A DNA stretch of 64,000 bases. Origin: Sipunculus nudus. Taxonomy: Eukaryota; Annelida; Sipuncula; Golfingiida; Sipunculidae. Made by a program: the position numbers and the translations under genes. The notes under the pieces were generated by a model, which saw nothing but the letters and a program-made list of their open reading frames with translations, was not told where the DNA came from and ran no database searches. This document shows, piece after piece, positions 58,488 through 64,000 of this stretch (within the stretch, counting starts at the first letter, position 1; every line of letters starts with the position of its first letter). The DNA is taken from the NCBI GenBank assembly GCA_026874595.1, contig CM049314.1, positions 60,303,300 through 60,367,299 of the forward strand, given 5' to 3'.

Positions 58488-59251
58488 TTTACCCAAAATA
58501 AATATAGCACACAAGTCTCTTCTGGGGCTCCGAATACATGCCTTCCTGGTTACAGAACTTCGCTATTCACCATTGGACCTTGTTTCACCAGAAACCGGTG
58601 TGTAAACAGAACACATGATCAGAGTAAAGTTATGACCAATGATGATAGGAAAACGGTGATAAAAAGTATGTATAGAATTCTGTGTAACGAGCTGCTGTAT
58701 TCCAGGGGTCTGATCCTGGGGGAGGCAGGGGAAAGGAGCAAATAACTTTCTACATTTTCTCAAAATGGAAGTCTTGTTGCGATTTTGGCTGTTTTTAATG
58801 CCAATACGAAATTGAAAGCCACTATTGTGCCTTCAAACGTTTGGTAGGAAATGTTCAAGTACAGGCCTGATATACTATAGATCAAAGGTCCGTCCAAGGA
58901 TATATGCATGTCTGCTTCATGACATGCGAGAATATTCCCATACAACAAAAGAAAGAAGTGCTGAACACGGTCATAATAATTAGTCATTCATTAATATTCT
59001 GTGCTCAAATCTGAGGATAAATACAATAAGATCAAGTGTCAGGTGCGGGCACCTATACCGCCCTATGCTAAACCACAGTCCATAATTCTCTAATTGACAA
59101 GTAATTCATACATGTAAGACCCTACGGCCGTACTTTGGTTGCAAGTAATGTCAACAACAAATAAATACTATAAACGAGCTACATTAAAAAGTAATATTGA
59201 CATATTTCCTGTTTGAAATAAACGGATCTGCATGAACTTTTATTTTTTCAC

Positions 59252-59306
59252 GAGACTTGATTATACCAGTAATTAATGATTGAACATGATAATAAAATTC
59301 ACAGTT

Positions 59307-59352
<46 letters not shown>

Positions 59353-59515
59353 ATAGAAACACACTCATTTTCCTATAAAATTAATACAATGAAAATATCG
59401 ATACCTAGCCCTACTCCACTGTATATTAATACCTTAATCATCAGTACTCTAAATGACCTGAGACTTGATTATACCACTAATTAATGATTGAACATAATAA
59501 TAAAATTCACAGTTA

Positions 59516-59561
<46 letters not shown>

Positions 59562-59662
59562 GAAACACTCATTTTCCTATAAAATTAATACAATGAAAAT
59601 ATCGATACCCAGCCCTACTCCACTGTATATTAATACCTTAATCATCAGTACTCTAAATGACC
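59252..59662 (+). repeat. Tandem duplication of a roughly 205-bp unit containing (AT)n
   Basis: Unit 1 is 59252-59459 and unit 2 is 59460-59662. Both start GAGACTTGATTATACCA, contain an (AT)n tract (about 59310-59349 and 59520-59559), and end CATCAGTACTCTAAATGACC. Few substitutions separate them, so the duplication is recent. Confidence 0.95.
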
Positions 59663-60460
59663 AACCTGACTTATTCAAAAGAACATTTGATACCCATTAA
59701 GCGTTCAACACAAGCACAAGTCTAAATCAAACATATTTCATAACATCACATTAATACAACATTGCAACATTGCCCGCACATACACGGCATCAAAAATAAG
59801 GTTTTAAAATACATATCTTTTGTGGATGCGCATAGGAATGGAGCGATTCATCGATGTATCGATACATCCCGATACAAAGTCAAATACCGTCAAGTATCGT
59901 CAGCTGCCGGTGTATCAATACGTTTGGGATTTATGGCCATCCAACAGAAAGTCGGACGTTTAATAGCGACTTCCGTCATTTAATAACAATCCACGCGTGT
60001 AAGGCGAAATATCATTGGCAGAAAGTCAGTTAAACGGCATCTGATTGGATAACCGCCTTACCTTCAGACAAATTGACCTTTTGCATCGCACTAACGAAAC
60101 TGTTGGCTGAAATTTACACAAATGGTTCGGGGCCGTTACTTTACAAAAGAAATACTGCTTGCTATATGTCAAATACTTGAAAGTAATATAATTCTGTCTT
60201 ATGATTAATGAGGTTACTGCCTGTGTCTATTGCATGAATCTCCTTTAATTTAGCAAAATCCGCCATGCTGGCTCGAAGGACCCCAACCCAGCAGACGTCC
60301 GTGACGTGCAGTGCGCATGCTCATTGAAAAGGTCTGTGGAAGAGCCTGTTTATTACCAATTATTCATGAAGCGTCAAGACAGCAGCATAGCAAACTTAGT
60401 TTGCTTACATTAAATATTTGTGTATTGTTGCAAATAAAATGTAAATATATATTCAATACC
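59663..60460. other. Spacer with possible transposon-end sequence
   Basis: The phrase ATCGATGTATCGATACATC, then CGATACAAAG and AAGTATCGTC (about 59856-59900), recalls ends of some hAT-type elements, but I found no matching inverted end or target duplication. No gene. Confidence 0.35.
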
Positions 60461-60514
60461 CAATCCCGGACGTGCCTCCTATTGTTACGAAGAAAAAGTG
60501 CTCAGGGGAAAAAT

Positions 60515-60625
60515 TTTGGGCGATCCGAGATTCTAACCCATGTCAGTGGCGCACATGTCCGGCGTTCCAACCGCTTCGCTAGAAAAGCAAGCTTCCCCAG
60601 CGAGACCATTCGGTCCGCTTTTATA
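60515..60625 (-). repeat. tRNA-derived SINE head
   Basis: On the minus strand TAGCGAAGCGG (60581-60571) fits the Pol III A box (TRGYNNARYGG). GGTTAGAATCT (60538-60528) fits the B box (GGTTCGANTCC) with two changes, at normal tRNA spacing. No acceptor-stem pairing or clear anticodon arm was verified, so this is more likely a SINE than a tRNA gene. Confidence 0.55.
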
Positions 60626-60736
60626 TAACCCCGTCATAATATAAATATATATATATTATATATATATACTGTGAAAGGTAGAGTTAACCTCCGGTGTAAA
60701 GTGTTCTATGGCCTTCAAACAAGGCCAGGGCGATAC

Positions 60737-60877
60737 AACGATGAAGAAAAACAACACTGTAAATTACCTTTTTCAAACCATGCCGTTAGCGTCATTCTAA
60801 CAACATTCACCTGAGGATCGGGTCTAACCCCGTGAAACAGTCTGTAGTGAATTTACAACGTTGTTTTTTTTCATCGT

Positions 60878-60920
<43 letters not shown>
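60737..60920. repeat. Foldback repeat followed by (AT)n(GT)n
   Basis: A 28-base arm at 60737-60764 (AACGATGAAGAAAAACAACA...) is repeated inverted at 60852-60879 with three mismatches. The core includes CACCTGAGGATCGGG and CCCCGTGAAACAGTC, shared with 37908-37970. An AT tract and a GT tract (about 60880-60920) follow directly. Confidence 0.8.
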
Positions 60921-61189
60921 ATATAAAGTGTTTATATTTTTTCTGGGAATAAATTGTTTTAAAATTCTAGTAGTTATTATATGATCAAAACAAGAGCATT
61001 GACTTGAAATCTGAACTCTAATATAATCCACATGTTTTGTATCGTGTATAATATTGTGTAACTATCATGCGCACCGTATCGTGAGATCATGGATCGTAGT
61101 AGCACTAGAATCGTGCAAAAGCGATCCTGTCAATAGTCGCTTGAAGAATGCTTTTTTTTATATTTCACCAGATCTGGTTAAAATCATGT

Positions 61190-61790
61190 CTTGCGTAATA
61201 TATACAACGCTTTGTATAATATTCCACTGTATCGCCATTGTACATAAATGTATAACGAGTTCCTCAGGTTAAAAACACACATTTTGTACCTCCTGTCGTA
61301 CTATTATACTGATCATCGGTATCATACTTTAATATCGTGAAGTAACTGAACATATTGGATAGAGGGTGCATGGTATTAAAATATATATTAAATAAAGTAC
61401 GGTAAAAACCAGGAGGGAAGGCGCCTACAGTAAGATGTTCAAGTCTATTTATTGGTCGATTTGTTAGTCACTTGAAATATCGCTCATCAGGCACGCAAAT
61501 ATAATGTGACGTGGTGTTGCGGAATTATTTTAATAAGCATAATACCTGGTTCTCTACATTGATAATATGTTAATGACGTCGTAAATAAATAGATTTTATT
61601 TGTACGCATATCGTGTGACTTCTGTAGTAAGTTATTAATTAATACGAGCAATGTCAATGCCAGTAAGCTCTTATACCTGTTGGACTTGTAACTATCGTTT
61701 ATCACCTAACTACGTTCAAAGATAAAAGCGTTAGAGCACAGCTAATGTTTGCCATGTGCTGTGTTTATCGGTGGACTACCTAGTGCAAAG
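61190..61790. repeat. Segmental duplication, copy upstream of SDR copy 3
   Basis: Counterpart of 47120-47660. In copy 2 the match reaches to about 140 bases before exon 1; here about 900 bases follow before exon 1, so roughly 800 bases (about 61800-62635) were inserted in this copy or deleted in the other. Confidence 0.8.
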
Positions 61791-62710
61791 TTTCAGGTTT
61801 GTGTTCAACACAGCATTTTGTCAGCCGCAACTAATAACTGAGAATTCATACGTTGAGTATTATCTTCAGCTCAGTACGAATATCTCACTTTGTTGTCCTA
61901 CACCTTGGCGTGTGATTTGTGAAAGATTTATGGGGCGAGTATATGTATTATTTCCTCTCATATTTCACAGTCACCATTAACTTTATCCAAGTCAGAATTC
62001 TAAAAGAATATAGTTTTGGTAAAATGTCTGTTGAAAATAGGTAAAAGTCACCAATGGCAAGAAGGTAATTAAACCACCTTGCATTAAGAATTAATTCTAA
62101 TAATGCTATTGATAATCCAACATCCATATCTATTAAAACATAGGGAAACTTTTTATGTTTTCATGAGATTTCACCATTTGCCTTTCGCTTCAAAGTTCAC
62201 AATCCTACCCCACAAGCCGATTGTGCTTTGTGAATCTACCGATATCCCTTCCGACATTAGACTCATGACATTAAGTCCGTATGAAACAATCTTTGGCGGC
62301 CAGGATAAGGACAGGGAATGTACCCTTTGACAACAGCAATCTGTACAGATATTGGCCCATTGGAGAAGAGTTAGCGGAGCTTGGTACCAAATATGACAAA
62401 GACTAAGATACAATAGGATACAATAAAGCTAGACATATATAAGTATATCAACAGAAAACTTCGTGTGCTGATTGGTTTTTCTGCTTATGTCATCCTTAAT
62501 ATCAAGTAAGGTTTCTTCCACTGGGATTTATTCCTTAGTAATTATTTAAAATGTATCGACCTAAAGCATTAATGTCACTCTACTCTACTGTATTCCATTG
62601 GAGTTTAATGTTCTGCAGACGAACACGACCTAAGGAGAAAGATTCTTTGAAGGAATAAAAAGGAATATTTCATTTGCTTTCCTTTACTTCATTTTTTATC
62701 TCTCTCGGCT

Positions 62711-63038
62711 ATGGCTCTTGAAGTCATATTCTATGTTGGAATAGCGGTCGTTCTCCATTTTGCCATCGGGTACTTCCGGAAAAAAAACCAGATTGACAAC
62801 ATATTTTCTAAATCCGTCCTGATCACTGGCTGTGACACGGGGTTCGGGAACCTGCTCGCTAAGATACTGGATGGTTCAGGATGCCGAGTGTTTGCAGCTT
62901 GATACACACCGAAGGGTGCTGATGAACTACGGAGCTGTTTCTCATCTTGTCTGGAGTCTGTTCTGCTGGATATGACAAATACTGAAAGCATCAAGGAAGC
63001 TCACGGGTTTGTGGCTGAGAAGCTTGGCCCAAACCCAG
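62711..63038 (+). pseudogene. SDR copy 3 exon 1, with in-frame TGA
   Basis: Starts MALEVIFYVGIAVVLHFAIG, a clean membrane anchor, then YFRKKNQIDN and SVLITGCDTGFGNLLAKIL. At 62900-62902 TGA replaces the Cys codon of the 'CYTQKG' block; the frame then continues YTPKGADELR to KLGPNP. The position of the acceptor AG before the start (copy 2 TGTAGGCTATGG) reads TCTCGGCTATGG, so AG is lost. The donor reads G|GCAAAC where copies 1 and 2 have GT. Its remaining exons would lie beyond the window or at least beyond 64000. A decaying SDR9C-type gene; a GC donor could still be used. Confidence 0.82.
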
Positions 63039-64000
63039 GCAAACTAATTTTAAGGATTAGAACCATGTAATTAGTGCTATAAAAGCCACGAAAAGGGAGA
63101 TAACTATATAATCAAGGCAGTTATCTTTGTATCACAGCAAATAACTGTTGTCTTCATATCTCTTTTTTAGGTAGCTTTGAACCATATTAGCTTCGAGGTC
63201 CATTACTCGAAAGCCCTGACCAGGTCTCTGACGTACTTAGTGCTATAATTTTTCCTTAAATTGCCCCGGGAATAATTTGTTAATATGTGTTATATTCTAA
63301 TGTAACATATTTTATGTTTGTAAATATCAGTGAAAATCAGTATGAACCATAAGGCACAGGTCTTTATCTTTTGGACATATGTATTCTCATTTTATTGCTA
63401 TAGTATATTAGTTGCTACGTGTCAACATGCATCGCAGACATTTACGAATACACCTATAACAGGCCACAGACGATATAGGTGCATTGGTGCATGACTGAAA
63501 GTCTGTACTTGGACTTGAGTTCGGACCTCAATCTACTTTCTTAGGGATTCAGACTCTGACTCGAGGGTTCTGGACTTGGACTTGTACTCGGAGGTATGCA
63601 CTCATGAAATCAGGCCGAGTCTATCTCGAACAATAGAAAAAATCATTGTATAAGGACTTCCATTCATGCATGTGCGAATAACAAACAGAATATTACAATA
63701 TAATGACACTGCTTCAGCTATTCATAGTGAGCTTAATGTTATGAACCATTGCGGAAAAAAGTGTGAAAACTTAAAAATGTACACGATCATCTGAAATTAC
63801 CATTTTAAATTTGCTTTTGAATTATAATTGACTCGGACTTGGACTCGGGTTCCAAATGAATCGGACTCGAAGAAGGTCAATTTGATTTTGACTCTTACCT
63901 TGAGGACCGGACTTGGACTCAGGTGGTCTGAAATCGGACCTGTACTCGGACACCCGTGCTGTTTCAAAACTTTAAATCCAATGTGAGAAGAACTTAAAAA
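63039..64000. other. Intron or flank after SDR copy 3 exon 1, with GGACTTGGACTCG blocks
   Basis: The first bases resemble copy 2 intron 1. No exon 2 is found before the window ends. Two blocks rich in GGACTTGGACTCG-like words lie at about 63500-63625 and 63828-63952, separated by AT-rich DNA. Confidence 0.6.

Noticed and set aside
60515-60625. Functional tRNA gene
   Set aside because: A and B boxes are visible but the B box is degraded and no acceptor stem pairing was confirmed; a SINE head is more likely.
60790-60850. Hammerhead-ribozyme-like core CTGAGGA ... GAAAC
   Set aside because: The CUGANGA and GAAAC pieces and a CGGG/CCCG stem are present, but there is a T/T mismatch at the base of stem II and I could not find matching stems I and III or a cleavage site.
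41390-62902. Reassigned genetic code (TAA as Tyr, TGA as Cys) to explain SDR stops
   Set aside because: SDR copies 0, 1 and 2 terminate at normal TGA codons, and copies 1 and 2 also have frameshifts, so pseudogene decay is the simpler reading.
1-64000. CRISPR array or bacterial operon
   Set aside because: Tandem repeats lack unique spacers of constant size, and genes have spliceosomal introns, so the DNA is eukaryotic.

Overview
The window is AT-rich, intron-containing eukaryotic DNA with a heavy repeat load: long dinucleotide tracts, minisatellites, MITE-like foldbacks and decayed retroelements. Coding exons are short, separated by long introns, and have GT/AG borders. The spectrum suggests an animal, most likely a marine invertebrate and probably a mollusc: a CR1/L2-like LINE with an esterase ORF1, a Ngaro/DIRS-type element, a pogo/Tigger element, and a composite repeat with CTCAGCTGAG-type ends. 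The mollusc assignment is inference; no marker gene confirms it.

The only host genes I can support are a tandem cluster of SDR9C-type short-chain dehydrogenases (retinol/hydroxysteroid dehydrogenase-like), all on the plus strand with the same exon plan and phases. Copy 0 shows only exons 3 and 4 (12377-13622), both open. Copy 1 (41390-44835) has all four coding exons but a stop and a frameshift in exon 3. Copy 2 (47786-52473) has four exons with stops in exons 1 and 4 and a frameshift in exon 1. Copy 3 (from 62711) shows exon 1 only, with an in-frame TGA, and runs off the window. Three of the four premature stops replace a tyrosine codon by TAA. Upstream duplicated segments (about 23.6, 35.4 and 46.0 kb) look like related non-coding 5' exons.

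Region by region: 1-2780 has no supportable gene. 2783-4028 is a decayed pogo/Tigger transposon. 6435-10623 is a decayed minus-strand LINE with ORF1 (coiled coil, SGNH esterase, zinc knuckle) and ORF2 (endonuclease, RT). 14353-18178 is a composite repeat element with subterminal inverted repeats and two internal tandem arrays. 20915-22110 holds a 57-bp minisatellite and a relative of that composite repeat. 23.2-25.2 kb has a duplicated flank and a 20-21 bp minisatellite. 25231-34904 is the standout: a minus-strand tyrosine-recombinase retrotransposon with Gag-like, RT, RNase H and recombinase regions, split direct repeats in the order A1-internal-B1-A2-B2 (Ngaro/PAT type), and a large 38-bp minisatellite in its 5' leader, itself interrupted by a piece of the composite repeat. 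41-53 kb is the SDR cluster with MITEs in its introns. 55.5-56.4 kb is a second, 5'-truncated LINE RT. 57-62 kb is microsatellite-rich with a tRNA-derived SINE, a foldback and a segmental duplication upstream of SDR copy 3.

Nearly every long open frame outside these features is a by-product of repeats or chance. All family calls rest on motifs read by eye; no similarity search was possible.
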